Source: Methylobacterium amylolyticum (lineage in GTDB: Bacteria > Pseudomonadota > Alphaproteobacteria > Rhizobiales > Beijerinckiaceae). From it: 64,000 nt of DNA. The first letter of the stretch is position 1; each line of letters opens with the position of its first letter. The stretch lies in assembly GCF_030700245.1 (NCBI RefSeq), contig NZ_JAUYZI010000029.1, positions 1-64,000 on the forward strand. Reading direction: 5' to 3'. The position numbers and the translations under genes are program-made. The notes beneath the pieces are model-generated. The model had not been told where the DNA came from. It searched no databases and worked only from the letters and a program-made list of their open reading frames with translations. Below are positions 40,319 to 52,253 of the stretch, piece by piece.

Positions 40319-41266
40319 TCACGCTCCGGCGCGCGCGTCCGGTGCCGCGGACCCGAGGAAGCGGTCGAGCGCGTCCGCCGAGGGGAACGCGTCGAAGGCG
40401 CCGACGCGCAGGGCCGTCAGCGCCCCGCACCCGGCGGCCCGCCGCAGGGCGTCCTGGATCGGCCGGTCCTCCATGAGGGACACCGCGAGCCCGGCGGCGA
40501 AGGCGTCGCCCGCGCCGATCGTGTCGCGCACCGCCACGGGGAACGCCCGCTGCCGGCACGGCGGCTGGTCTCTCCGGAACGCCACGGCGCCGTCCTCGCC
40601 CAGGGTCACGACCACGGTGGAGGGACCGTCCCGCATCAGCGCGGCCATCGCGGGTGCGTCGGCACCCTCGGACCCGGCGAGCGCGGCACCGTCGAGGCCG
40701 AGATCGTCGGCCTCGACGCGGTTGATCACGAGGATCGAGGTCTCGGCGAGAAGCGCGGGATCGATCGGCCGGCACGGCGAGGGGTTCAGCAGGGTCCGCG
40801 CGCCGCGGGCGCGCGCCCGCGCGAAGGCGGCGCGGATCGGCGCGTCGGGCGATTCGAAGGTCGCCATCACGAGGTCGGCATTGGCCACCGTCGACCGGAC
40901 CCGGTCGACATCGGACGCGTCCAGAAGCCGGTTGGCCCCGAGGCTGACCGCGATGCAGTTCTCGCCCGCGCCGTCGATGAAGCCGACGCCCGCGCCGGTC
41001 GAGCCCGGCCGGCGGACCAACATACCTGTGGACAGTCCAGCGTCGCGGAACGCCTTCTCGGCCACCGCCGCGAACGGGTCGTCGCCGATCGCGAACAGGC
41101 CGTCCACCTGCGCCCCGAGGCGGTGGGCCGCGACCGCCAGATTGAATCCCTTGCCCCCCGGTTCCGAGAGAAAGGCTGCGGCATCAAGTGATTCACCTGC
41201 GCGCGGCAACCGTGCTACAACGACCGAGCAAGCAACGACGAAACTACCGACGACAAAGATCCGCAC
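40319..41266 (-). CDS. PfkB-family carbohydrate kinase (ribokinase-like)
   Basis: A 315-residue sugar kinase. It has the opening RIFVVGSFVVACSVV, the substrate GG motif SEPGGKGFNLAVAAHRLGA, the mid-chain LNPSPCRPIDPALL and ILVINRVEADDLG, and the ATP/anion-hole motif RDTIGAGDAFAAGLAVSL. It phosphorylates a sugar, possibly ribose or a nucleoside, with ATP. The GTG start at 41266 has AGGA upstream; a longer frame overlaps the regulator gene. It is divergent from a GntR regulator with only 23 bases between starts, suggesting the regulator controls it. Confidence 0.9.
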   Translation of the reverse strand: MRIFVVGSFVVACSVVVARLPRAGESLDAAAFLSEPGGKGFNLAVAAHRLGAQVDGLFAIGDDPFAAVAEKAFRDAGLSTGMLVRRPGSTGAGVGFIDGAGENCIAVSLGANRLLDASDVDRVRSTVANADLVMATFESPDAPIRAAFARARARGARTLLNPSPCRPIDPALLAETSILVINRVEADDLGLDGAALAGSEGADAPAMAALMRDGPSTVVVTLGEDGAVAFRRDQPPCRQRAFPVAVRDTIGAGDAFAAGLAVSLMEDRPIQDALRRAAGCGALTALRVGAFDAFPSADALDRFLGSAAPDARAGA

Positions 41267-41289
41267 AGATCTAATCCTGGTTTCAGAGA

Positions 41290-42126
41290 GTGGCTGATAC
41301 AACCGCGGCCGGCCGGCCATCTCTTCGCGTGCTCAGCGGGACCGATCCGGCAGCCGCTCATGCCTCTCATCTTGAGCGTCCATCGCTGCCGTCGCTGCTG
41401 CGGCTGCGCGACGACACCGCAATGCCACTCTATCAGCAACTGGTTGAACAACTCCACGAGTTGATCGTCAGCGGCATGCTACCGGCAGGCGCAATCCTGC
41501 CGGCCGAGCGCCAGCTCGCCGAGAGCCTCCAGGTCAGCCGCGTCACGATCCAGCGCGCCTACGCCGCCCTGAGGCAGCGCGACCTCGTGGCCTCCCAGGG
41601 GCGGCGCGGCTTCCTGGTGCGCCCGCAGCCCGAGGAGGTGCGGCCCGGCATGGACCGCCTGAAGGGCTTCACCGAGGAGATGCGCGAGCTCGGGAAGGTG
41701 CCGTCGACGCGCATCGTCGAGCGCGCCACGGTGCAGGATCGCTCGATCTCCTCGATCTTCGGCCTGCCCTCCACCGCGCCGTTCCTGAAGCTCACCCGCG
41801 TGCGCTACGGCGACGAGGTTGCGATGTCGCGCGAGGTCGCGTGGTACAATCTCAAGGCGGCGCCGGCCCTGGAGACGGGCGACCTGTCCGGCTCGGTCTA
41901 CGCCTTCCTGGCCGAGAACTGCGACGCGCGGCTCGTGTCCTGCCAGCAGACCGTGGAGGCGACGCTGCCGACGGTCGAGGAGTGCCGCGTCTTCTCGTTC
42001 GATGCGCCGATCCCCTGCCTGCTGATCAAACGACACAGCTTTACGCAGAGCGGCGTGATGATCGAGTACGTCGAAGGACTGTTCCGCGGCGACATGTACC
42101 GCTATCATCTCAAGCTTCAGGCCTGA
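41290..42126 (+). CDS. GntR/UTRA-family transcription regulator
   Basis: A 278-residue regulator. The winged helix lies at about residues 45-115 (MPLYQQLVEQLHELIVSGMLPAGAILPAERQLAESLQVSRVTIQRAYAALRQRDLV read in pieces) and the UTRA ligand domain follows (LTRVRYGDEVAMSREVAWYNLKAAPAL, SCQQTVEATLPTVEECRVF, IEYVEGLFRGDMYRYHLKL). HutC/FarR subfamily proteins bind sugar phosphates or amino-acid derivatives. The GTG 41290 start gives a 40-residue N-terminal extension; ATG at about 41422 is the minimal alternative. The divergent sugar kinase is the likely target. Confidence 0.9.
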   Translation: MADTTAAGRPSLRVLSGTDPAAAHASHLERPSLPSLLRLRDDTAMPLYQQLVEQLHELIVSGMLPAGAILPAERQLAESLQVSRVTIQRAYAALRQRDLVASQGRRGFLVRPQPEEVRPGMDRLKGFTEEMRELGKVPSTRIVERATVQDRSISSIFGLPSTAPFLKLTRVRYGDEVAMSREVAWYNLKAAPALETGDLSGSVYAFLAENCDARLVSCQQTVEATLPTVEECRVFSFDAPIPCLLIKRHSFTQSGVMIEYVEGLFRGDMYRYHLKLQA

Positions 42127-42202
42127 TCCCGGCGGCGACGGACCACCCGCGCCGGGTCTTCGGCCTCGGGGCGCGTGTTTCCGATCACGTCGAGGGACGC
42201 CT

Positions 42203-43468
42203 GTGACGCTCAGCCGGCGCAGACGCGCGGGGATGCCGAAACCTGCGGGCCCGGCCCCGCGGCGCAGGAGCGGCCCGCGCTGGATCCTGTTCGGGATCTG
42301 TCTGGCCTGGGCGGCGGCGGCCAGCGCCTACGCCATCGTCGGCCGGGGTGAGATCGCCCGGCTGCGCGAGGAGGCGGCGGTGCGGCAGGCGCTCGCGGAC
42401 GACAAGGTGCGCGCGCTGACCCGGCGCCTCGTGGGGGTGGCGAGCCACCAGATGCTGGAGCAGGACGGGCTCGCGGAGCGGCTCGCCGATATCGTCGCCC
42501 GTCAGGTCGAGCTGGAGAACCGCGCGGCCGCGCTCTCCGCCATGAGCGACCGCACCTTGACCGACCGGATCACGACCGAGCGCACGACCACCGATCGCGC
42601 GACCACCGACCGGGGCGCGGCCGCGCCGGCCGGCCCGCAGGAGGATCCGCCGCAACCCGACGGGCCGCGCCGCATTCCCGGCCGCAACGGTGCGCTCGAC
42701 GCGGGCACGGCCGTGGCGGCCCTGCCGGTGCGCGAGCAGTTCGCGCGCATCGAGGGCTCCCTCGGGCGCGCGGAGGGCGACCAGGACCGCTTCGTCGCCC
42801 GGCTCGCGAGCCTCGCCCGCGCGGCCGGGGCGCAGGTGCGCGCGGTCTTCGCCGACCTGAACCTCGCCCTGGCTCCGCCCCCGGCACCCGCGCCGCCGCC
42901 GGTGCCCCCCGGCCCGGCCGGGACCTTCGCGCGCTCCGTCGCCGCGACCGAGGCCGCGCTGGCGGAGGCGCGGCGCTGGCGGGCGCTGGCCGAGTGGGTG
43001 CCGCTGCGGCCCCCGATCGCCGGCGAGGGCCACGCCACCAGCAATTTCGGCCTGCGCAAGGACCCCTTCACCGGCGGCCAGCGCCTGCATGCGGGGATGG
43101 ATTTCCGCTCCCCGGTCGGGACGCCGGTGCGCACCGCCGCGAGCGGCCGCGTGACGAGCGCCGGGCCGAGCGGCGGCTACGGCAACCTCGTCGAGATCGA
43201 CCACGGCCGCCACCTCGTCACGCGCTACGCGCACCTGTCCATGATCCAGGTGAGCGTCGCCCAGGTGGTCGAGGCCGGCTCGGTCGTCGGCCTCGTCGGC
43301 TCGACCGGGCGCTCGACGGGCCCGCACCTGCACTACGAGACCCGCCTGTCCGGCGGCGCCGTCGATCCGGCCCGCTTCCTCGCCGCCGGGCACAGGCTCT
43401 ACGACGGCGGTCCCGCCCCGGACGCGCCGCGGCCCGCCGCGACGGCCGACGAGGAAGCCGCCGACTGA
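42203..43468 (+). CDS. M23 family metallopeptidase (peptidoglycan endopeptidase)
   Basis: A 421-residue envelope protein with an N-terminal membrane helix (WILFGICLAWAAAASAYAIVG), a coiled coil (about residues 48-110), a Thr/Asp/Arg repeat (TTERTTTDRATTDRG), a proline hinge and a C-terminal LytM domain (about 270-400). Zinc-site motifs are HAGMDF and HLHYE, with SNFGLRKDPFTGG and GNLVEIDHG. It should cut peptide cross-links or act as an activator of amidases in the periplasm. The GTG start is preceded by GAGGGA. Confidence 0.9.
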   Translation: MTLSRRRRAGMPKPAGPAPRRRSGPRWILFGICLAWAAAASAYAIVGRGEIARLREEAAVRQALADDKVRALTRRLVGVASHQMLEQDGLAERLADIVARQVELENRAAALSAMSDRTLTDRITTERTTTDRATTDRGAAAPAGPQEDPPQPDGPRRIPGRNGALDAGTAVAALPVREQFARIEGSLGRAEGDQDRFVARLASLARAAGAQVRAVFADLNLALAPPPAPAPPPVPPGPAGTFARSVAATEAALAEARRWRALAEWVPLRPPIAGEGHATSNFGLRKDPFTGGQRLHAGMDFRSPVGTPVRTAASGRVTSAGPSGGYGNLVEIDHGRHLVTRYAHLSMIQVSVAQVVEAGSVVGLVGSTGRSTGPHLHYETRLSGGAVDPARFLAAGHRLYDGGPAPDAPRPAATADEEAAD

Positions 43469-43520
43469 CCGACGCGATCCGGCCGGTGATGAGCGTGCGT
43501 GCTGCTGTGCTCCGGGGGCC

Positions 43521-44021
43521 TCAGCCGCCGATCATCACCGTCGGCAGGCCCATGACGATGACGTTGGGCGGTCCGACCGCCTCCACGATCGTGTCGCTCG
43601 CGCGGCAGGCGGCGAGGTTGTTGATCAGCACCGTCTGGGACCCGTTGACGACGACGCCGGGGCCGTGCGGCGGGATCGGCAGGGGGGTGGCGCAGAGGTG
43701 GATGTCGGCGCCGCCGGCCCCGCCGGAGATCATCGAGCCCATTGACGTGGCCGCGGTGGACTTGACGGTCTCCTCGGCGGCGAGGGCGGCCGGGGCGCCG
43801 GGCGTGCCGGCCGCCGCCAGCGTCGCCGCCTCGGCCACTTGGATCGCGGCGTCGGAGACCGCCTTCGCCGCCTGGATCGCGGCGGCGGCGGCGGCGGACA
43901 CGCCGCGCCACGCGGGCAGGTTGCCGATCAGCACGTTGGGGCTGCCGGGCCCCGGTTGCAGGACCGGGGGGAGCGGGTGGGCGACCGGATCGGTGATGCG
44001 GGCCGCGGGGCCGGTGGGCAT
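43521..44021 (-). CDS. PAAR-domain spike tip protein of the T6SS
   Basis: A 166-residue PAAR protein: MPTGPAARITDPVAHPLPP start, PNVLIGNLPAWRG, ADIHLCATPLPIPPHGPGVVVNGSQTVLINNLAACRASD and PNVIVMGLPTVMIGG. It sharpens the VgrG trimer and can carry effectors. An Ala-rich helical insert of about 60 residues (residues 40-100) separates the two PAAR halves, which is unusual and might be an anchoring element. Last gene of the minus-strand T6SS cluster. Confidence 0.92.
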   Translation of the reverse strand: MPTGPAARITDPVAHPLPPVLQPGPGSPNVLIGNLPAWRGVSAAAAAAIQAAKAVSDAAIQVAEAATLAAAGTPGAPAALAAEETVKSTAATSMGSMISGGAGGADIHLCATPLPIPPHGPGVVVNGSQTVLINNLAACRASDTIVEAVGPPNVIVMGLPTVMIGG

Positions 44022-44040
44022 GGGGATCCTCGACGGGGTA

Positions 44041-44517
44041 TCACGGGATCGGCGGAAGCCGCCGGGCCTCGTAGCGGAAGGTCTGGCCGCGCGGGACGCT
44101 GGCGAGCCAGACCAGTTGCGACTGCGGGACGCGCGCGAGATCCCATTGCGGCGCCCCCAGGCCCGGCGGGTAGATCGGATGGGCGACGTAGCCCGGCGCG
44201 TCGGTGGGGACCCCGCCGGGGCACTGCGTGTAGCCCCGCAGGTCGAATTCCCCGGGCGCCGGCAGGGGCGCGACCGTGAAGATCTCCGCGCCGGCGCGGA
44301 GCTTGCTGTCGTCGGCGAGGCCGACGATCCCCTCCATCTGCGCGGGCGTGCGGCCGACGACGTACTTGAGCGTCGTGCAGTACCCGATCGGCCGGGCCGG
44401 ATCCGGCACGGTCCCGAACGGGGCGACCTTGACGAGCGTGTCGAGGCCGCCACGCCGCCACACGGCCTGCGCGAGGGCCGCGAGGCGGCCCTGGTCGAAG
44501 CCGGCGGCGGCGCTCAT
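44041..44517 (-). CDS. T6SS-associated conserved protein of unknown function
   Basis: A 158-residue protein (VKVAPFGTVPDPARPIGYCTTLKYVVGRTPAQMEGIVGLADD and so on) without signal peptide or recognisable catalytic site. Pattern and position between PAAR and the effector pair suggest a chaperone or adaptor for loading onto the spike. Its ATG overlaps the stop of the next upstream gene (ATGA), so they are coupled. Confidence 0.6.
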   Translation of the reverse strand: MSAAAGFDQGRLAALAQAVWRRGGLDTLVKVAPFGTVPDPARPIGYCTTLKYVVGRTPAQMEGIVGLADDSKLRAGAEIFTVAPLPAPGEFDLRGYTQCPGGVPTDAPGYVAHPIYPPGLGAPQWDLARVPQSQLVWLASVPRGQTFRYEARRLPPIP

Positions 44518-44813
44518 GGGTCGCTCGGATCCGCGTCGTCCTCCCGGTACAGCGTGCCCCAGTCCGGCTGCCAGAGGTCGTCCGGGTCCTGGACCACCAG
44601 CGCCACCTTCCACTCGTTGGCGAGCCGGACCGCCGAGCGGATCGCCGGTTCGAGCGGCATCTCGTCGGAGCGGAAGTCCCGGGGCAGGTGGCCGGGCGCG
44701 GCCGAGGCCGGGCAACTCAGCACGCCGTAGCACTTCTCGCCCTCGCGCTTGAGCGAGAGCGTCATGGCGTCGTCGACCGGCTCGTCGACGCGCTCGAAAC
44801 GGTTCTTGTTCAA
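44514..44813 (-). CDS. T6SS-cluster small acidic protein
   Basis: A 99-residue protein starting with TTG 44813, chosen because GGGAGGGAGGT lies five bases upstream. Sequence (MTLSLKREGEKCYGVLSCPASAAPGHLPRDF.., AVRLANEWKVALVVQDPDDLWQPDWGTLYRED) has a beta-hairpin start and acidic end. No family recognised. It is coupled to the preceding gene's partner at 44041 and may be a partner of it. Confidence 0.6.
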   Translation of the reverse strand: MNKNRFERVDEPVDDAMTLSLKREGEKCYGVLSCPASAAPGHLPRDFRSDEMPLEPAIRSAVRLANEWKVALVVQDPDDLWQPDWGTLYREDDADPSDP

Positions 44814-44901
44814 CGGGACCTCCCTCCCCCGGCGCAGCGACCGGGCGCGGCGCGACCATAGACGATCCGGGGCCCCGGCACGCTCATCGGGAGCCCGACG
44901 C

Positions 44902-45462
44902 TCATCGGTAGCCCGACATCAGCACGAGCGTGCGCCCGCGCGCCCAGGCGAGCGCGTCGGCGGTGATCGCGACGCGGTCCGCGCCCCGCCGCGCGAGGAC
45001 CGTCGCGGCCTGCCTGTCGAGATCCGCCAGCACGACGCGGCTGCCCGTGGCGATGAGCGCGACCCGGCCCGCCGCCGCGCAGTCGTGGACGCGGCCCGTC
45101 ACCGGCAGCGACCACGCGTCCCAGTCGACGACGTCGTCGGCCTCGCCCGGGGGCGAGCGCACCGCCACCTCCGGCGCGATGCCGGAGCAGGCGGCGTTCG
45201 GCGCGTCGGGCGCCGCGCAGGCGGCCGCCGCGCCGCCGCTCCGGACGTGGCCGCCCGCGGCGATCCGGGGCTGCCCGCCTTCGCAGAAGTGCAGCGCGCC
45301 GTCGACGAAGCGCAGGTGCTGCGGCGGCGCCCCGAGGTGCAGCACGACGCGATCGGCCGGCCGCTCCCGGGCTCGGGCATCGCCGGGCCCGCTCCCGCTG
45401 ACGGCGAGCAGGGCCGCGAGGATGCCGAGGGCCGGAGCCGACGCGGCCCGGACGCGGCTCAC
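44902..45462 (-). CDS. Exported protein, probable immunity partner of the upstream effector
   Basis: A 186-residue protein with an N-terminal signal sequence (APALGILAALLAVSG). The mature part has several Cys (ALHFCEGG, AACAAPDAPNAACSG, HDCAAAGR) and a beta-rich C terminus (GRVALIATGSRVVLADLDRQAATVLARRGADRVAI, resembling a beta-propeller blade). Its GTG start overlaps the stop of the effector gene, the close coupling expected of a toxin/immunity pair. Periplasmic location fits protection against a cell-wall enzyme. No immunity family recognised; the role is inferred. Confidence 0.6.
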   Translation of the reverse strand: MSRVRAASAPALGILAALLAVSGSGPGDARARERPADRVVLHLGAPPQHLRFVDGALHFCEGGQPRIAAGGHVRSGGAAAACAAPDAPNAACSGIAPEVAVRSPPGEADDVVDWDAWSLPVTGRVHDCAAAGRVALIATGSRVVLADLDRQAATVLARRGADRVAITADALAWARGRTLVLMSGYR

Positions 45463-46412
45463 TGCGCCACCGCGCCGAGCTGCTGGTCGATCCGGGCCTT
45501 CTCGGCCTTCATGTTGTGGGCGTAGGTGTCTTCCTTGGCGGTGTAGTATTTCGCGATCTTGAGGAAGTGGGCGACGCTGTCGATGTCGCCCGCGTTCAGG
45601 GCGTCGAGGTAGCCCGCGTGCCCGGCGGCGATCTTCTTGTGATGCCCGACCCAGCGCTGGGCGCCGTCCTCGAGGTTCTTGTAGGCGCGGAAGCGGCACT
45701 GGGCGTGCGGCGGGCTGAAGACGACGATCGCCTGCTTGCAGCGCCAGCCGTGGGCGCGCGCCTCCTCGGACTCGTTCTCGACCGCCCGCGCCAGCCCGCC
45801 CGCCGCCGAGACCGCCCCGTCGACGGCCGAGGAATTGTAGCATTCCCACACGTTCTTCAGGTACATGTGCGGCTCCTTGGCGCCGCCCTTGATGTTGCCG
45901 AGGTTCCAGTTGAAGCAGTACTTGCCCCGTCCCGTCTCGGTCATGAACTGAGAGGCGAGGCTGCGGGCGCCGGTCTGGTTGAGGTCCGGCCACGACGACA
46001 GGATCATGTCGATCACCTGGGCCGCCGTCGGCGTGGTGCGCTGGGTGCCGACCTCGTTGGGATTGTCCGTGTAGAGCCGGCCCGGCGTCCCGCTGCTCGA
46101 CGCGCCCGCGTCCGCCCCCGCGCCGACGGAGAGGGTGACGCTGGTCCAGGTCGAGCCGGAGCGGTCCTTCGCCTCGACGAGGATGCGGCCGGCCGGGAGC
46201 CCCGTGAACCGCCACACCCGGACGGGCTGGCCGGACAGCATGCTGCCCCGCACGATGCCCACCGACGGGTTGGCGGGCGAGATCGAGACGTCGAGCTCGA
46301 CGTTGTTGCGGACGTCGAGGGGCCCCCACAGCCCGAGTTCGTAGGGCTGACCCGCCGGCACCTGGAGCGTCGTGCCGTGGACGTTCTTCCCGTGCTTCTG
46401 AAAATTCGCCAT
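45459..46412 (-). CDS. Putative T6SS effector, peptidoglycan glycoside hydrolase-like
   Basis: A 317-residue protein without a signal peptide, which fits delivery through a T6SS tube. Residues 10-95 form an Ig-like beta domain (VPAGQPYELGLWGPLDVRNNVELDVSI). A linker is followed by a lysozyme-like catalytic part: ASQFMTETGRGKYCFNWNLGNIKGG (Glu in TETG, N-x-G-N-I-K), and AYKNLEDGAQRWVGHHKKI plus LKIAKYYTA, as in glucosaminidase/lytic enzymes. Good ribosome site (GAGGGT). It lies directly after tssH and is coupled to an exported partner gene. Cell-wall hydrolysis is the best reading; the exact bond is unknown. Confidence 0.75.
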   Translation of the reverse strand: MANFQKHGKNVHGTTLQVPAGQPYELGLWGPLDVRNNVELDVSISPANPSVGIVRGSMLSGQPVRVWRFTGLPAGRILVEAKDRSGSTWTSVTLSVGAGADAGASSSGTPGRLYTDNPNEVGTQRTTPTAAQVIDMILSSWPDLNQTGARSLASQFMTETGRGKYCFNWNLGNIKGGAKEPHMYLKNVWECYNSSAVDGAVSAAGGLARAVENESEEARAHGWRCKQAIVVFSPPHAQCRFRAYKNLEDGAQRWVGHHKKIAAGHAGYLDALNAGDIDSVAHFLKIAKYYTAKEDTYAHNMKAEKARIDQQLGAVAQ

Positions 46413-46464
46413 GGCCGACCCTCGTTCCGAGACTGCCGCACACCGATCCCCGGGCCGCCGCCCG

Positions 46465-49232
<2,768 letters not shown>

Positions 49233-49236
<4 letters not shown>

Positions 49237-50258
49237 GCCGCGCGCCCCTCTCGATAATCGGTCCGCCGCACCCGCTCCGCCGGCTGGAAGCGCGCGTCGC
49301 GCCGGTAGGCGTCGCTCGCGGAATCGCCGCCGCGGTCGATCCAGGCCGTGTAGCCGAGCCGGCCGCTGCGCCCGAGGCAGACCGGCGCGAGGCAGGGGAC
49401 CGGCAGCGCCAGCTCGACCTCCCAGTCGAACTCGTCGCCCAGGTAGAAGAACACGAGGTCGGCCAGCGGCAGGCAGTCCGCGCCGCCGGGCAGCAGCCGC
49501 AGATACGCGTCGAGGTCGGCGGCGTAGATGCGCAGCCGGATCCGATCCTCGACCGAGAACACGCTCCGGCCGAGCAGCACGCCCTGCCCGAGCCCGGCAT
49601 GGCTCCGCCCGAGATGCGAGCGGTCGTCCGGATCGAGTTCGAGGAAGGTGCCGACGAACTCCTCGACCTCGACCGCGACGCCGAGCAGGCCCGCCACGGC
49701 GTTGCGCAGGCGCGAGCCCGCGCGCGCGGCCGGGGCCAGCAGGCCGGCGAAGGCGATCTTGCCGGAATCGGGCACCGCGTCGAGATCGCGGAACACCGGC
49801 GATCCGAGGCCGGCCGCGGCGCCGACATAGGTCTCGAAGCGGTCGCGCGCCGGGTGCTCGTGCTGGGCGATCGGCCGCGCCTCGGCCCAGGCCCGGTAGA
49901 ACAGTTGCAGGAAGCGGTTGTTGACGATGTCGAGGAAGCGCGGCAGCGCCTCGTCGCGCTCCAGCAGCCAGCCGTAGGCCTCGTCGGTGGTGGCGAGCGG
50001 CAGCGGCCCCTGCGGCCCGAGCAGGCCGAGGAACCGCGCGACGAGGCGCAGCCGCCCGGCCTCGTCGACCTGCGCCGCCTCGACGGTGGAGGCCGGAAAT
50101 TCGAGGAACGGATCCTGGCCGAGGGTCACCGCGTCCTCGCGGCGGGCGGCGCTGTCGCCGATCCGCGGCCGGTCGGGATGGCTCCGCTCGATCCAGCGCA
50201 GCGTCGCCAGCAGGTCGTGCGCCCAGGGTTCGCGCTGGAGGGCGTCGAGGTCGGTCAC
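49233..50258 (-). CDS. tssG: TssG baseplate component
   Basis: A 341-residue T6SS baseplate protein: VTDLDALQREPWAHDLLATLRWIERSHPDRPRIGDSAARREDAV (read in pieces) start, PASTVEAAQVDEAGRLRLVARFLGLLGPQGPLPL, AYGWLLERDEALPRFLDIVNNRFLQLFYRAW, and GAGALG-like turns absent. It binds TssF in the 2:1 wedge. The GTG start overlaps the tssF stop and its stop overlaps the tssH start, so the three are coupled. Confidence 0.94.
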
Positions 50259-52207
50259 AGCAGCCTCCGCCCGCCGACGCGCGGCGGCCAGCGCACGATC
50301 TCGCCGCGCTCGACCGTGCGGATCACGGTCTGGGTGAAGTGGTTGAGCGAGGCGTACTCGGCGAAGAAGCGCTCCAGGATCGCCCCGAGGAGGAAGATGC
50401 CGGTCCCCTCGAAGGCCTTGTCGTCGAGGGTGACCGTCACCTCGGTGCCCCGGGCGGTGCCGGTGCCGATGCGCTGGCGCAAGCGCCGCACGACCGGCCT
50501 GCTGTCGATGCTGCGCACCCCGCGGATGCGCCGCTCGGCGGCGCTGTCGGACAGGTCGGCGAACAGCATCAGCACCTCGCGCAGCGCCTCCGCCCCGCGC
50601 CCGGCGCCGCGGGCGACGAGGCCGAGCGGGTTGAGGCTCAGCACGTTGATCAGGCGCCAGGAGATGGCGCCGGTGTACAGGGTGCCCGAGCGGCTGCGCA
50701 GGTGGGCGACGACCGGCTCGCGCGGGCGCGTCGGGCCGACGAGGCAGGTCACGTCGAGGGCGACGTCGTCGGCGAACCGGAAGTCGGCCCCCGATTCGCC
50801 GACCGGGAGCAGCTCCGGCAGGTGGCGGTTCGAGCACAGCGCCCGCACGCTCAGCTCGGCGATGGCGCCGTCGGCCGCGCCCGCGGGCTCGATCAGCGAC
50901 AGGAACAGGTCGGTGCCGGTGTAGTCGGACGCCGTGCCGTAGCGCCGCTCCCGGCTGGTGCGGCGGCGGGGCATGCGCCGCACGGTGTAGTAAAGCCCGG
51001 CGTCGTGGGCGTCGCCGGAGGGGGCGTAGAGCGGGCGGACCGGGACCTTGCCGTCCACGCCGGAGCGGTGGGCGTAGACCTGCCGGACGCGGTGGGGCTC
51101 GAAGTCGAGGTGGTGGGTCCGGTCGGCCACGAGGTGGTACTCGTGGCGGCTCGCCTCCACGGGCACCCGGTCGAGCCGCATCTCGAACAGGTTCACCGCC
51201 GGCACCGCGTAGAGCGCGAAGGCGTCCGGCCGCACGGCGGCGCCCAGTTGCGGGCTCGCCGCGTCGAAGGTGAACAGGATGTCGAGGTTGCGCGTGCGGA
51301 CCTGCGGCAGCCATGCGGCGAGCCCGGTCAGCCGGAAGCCGAGGAACTTGCGCGGGAACATGAAGTACTCGCGCAGGAGGTCGAACCCGTCGAACAGGCG
51401 CTCGTCCTTGGGGATCAGCGCCTCGTTCGGCCCGAACCCGACGGGCTCGATGCACCCGCGCCCGAGCGGCACCACCACCGGATCGCCGTAGGCGTCGAGG
51501 TAGCGCAGGTAGAGCCCGATGCAGTCGGCGAACACCTGCTCGTAGATCGCCACCGCGTCCGCTTCCGGCCCGACGAGATGGACCGGGAGCGCGTCGAGGG
51601 CGCAACCCGAGAACCACGTCTCCGGATCCTGCGCAGCCGCGGCCTCGGTCGGCTCGGCCGCCCGGTCCGCGGCCTTGCGGTGGGTCAGGCTCAGGCGCAT
51701 CCCCGTGACCACGTCGCGCTCGTCCACCCCCAGCGCGCAGAGCGGGGCGGCGTGGGAGAAGTACTCCGCGGCGGCGATCTCGAAGGGCCACAGCCGCAGG
51801 TCCTGCGTGGTGGTGAAGCGGCAGGCGATCTGCCGGTCGCGCTCCCGGTAGGTCGCGTCGAGCCGGCTGCCGGCCGCGATGCGCGGGCCGTCCCTCAGGG
51901 CCGCGTCGCCGAAGGCCGGCGCGACGCGGGCGAGCAGGGCCGACGGGGTCGGCGCGAGGTAGTTCGGGACGAGCTGTTCGAGCAGGTTCTGGGTGAACTC
52001 GGGGAACTCGTGCTTGAGCTTGAGCTGCACGCGGGCCGCGAGGAAGGCGGCTCCCTCCAGCAGGCCGGCGATCATCGGGTCGGTCTGGCCCTCGATCAGC
52101 CCGCCGAGGCGCTCGGCGATGCCGGGAAACTCGTCGGCGAACTCGCGCGCGTGCTCGCGCAGGTAGCCCAGCTCGCGGTTGTAGAGGTCGAGGAATTCCC
52201 GGTTCAC
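50255..52207 (-). CDS. tssF: TssF baseplate component
   Basis: A 650-residue wedge subunit beginning with the family signature NREFLDLYNRELGYLREHAREFADEFPGIAERLGGL, with DPMIAGLLEGAAFLAARVQLKLKHEFPEFTQNLLEQL following. Later parts (LFTFDAASPQL, VRRMPRRRTSRERRYGTASDYTGTDLFLSLIE) match TssF. It forms the baseplate with TssE, G and K. The GTG start at 52207 gives the expected N terminus. Confidence 0.96.
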   Translation of the reverse strand: MNREFLDLYNRELGYLREHAREFADEFPGIAERLGGLIEGQTDPMIAGLLEGAAFLAARVQLKLKHEFPEFTQNLLEQLVPNYLAPTPSALLARVAPAFGDAALRDGPRIAAGSRLDATYRERDRQIACRFTTTQDLRLWPFEIAAAEYFSHAAPLCALGVDERDVVTGMRLSLTHRKAADRAAEPTEAAAAQDPETWFSGCALDALPVHLVGPEADAVAIYEQVFADCIGLYLRYLDAYGDPVVVPLGRGCIEPVGFGPNEALIPKDERLFDGFDLLREYFMFPRKFLGFRLTGLAAWLPQVRTRNLDILFTFDAASPQLGAAVRPDAFALYAVPAVNLFEMRLDRVPVEASRHEYHLVADRTHHLDFEPHRVRQVYAHRSGVDGKVPVRPLYAPSGDAHDAGLYYTVRRMPRRRTSRERRYGTASDYTGTDLFLSLIEPAGAADGAIAELSVRALCSNRHLPELLPVGESGADFRFADDVALDVTCLVGPTRPREPVVAHLRSRSGTLYTGAISWRLINVLSLNPLGLVARGAGRGAEALREVLMLFADLSDSAAERRIRGVRSIDSRPVVRRLRQRIGTGTARGTEVTVTLDDKAFEGTGIFLLGAILERFFAEYASLNHFTQTVIRTVERGEIVRWPPRVGGRRLL

Positions 52208-52253
52208 CGGGGCAGATCCCGGGTGGTGTGACCGATGGTGTGATTCCCGGCGG

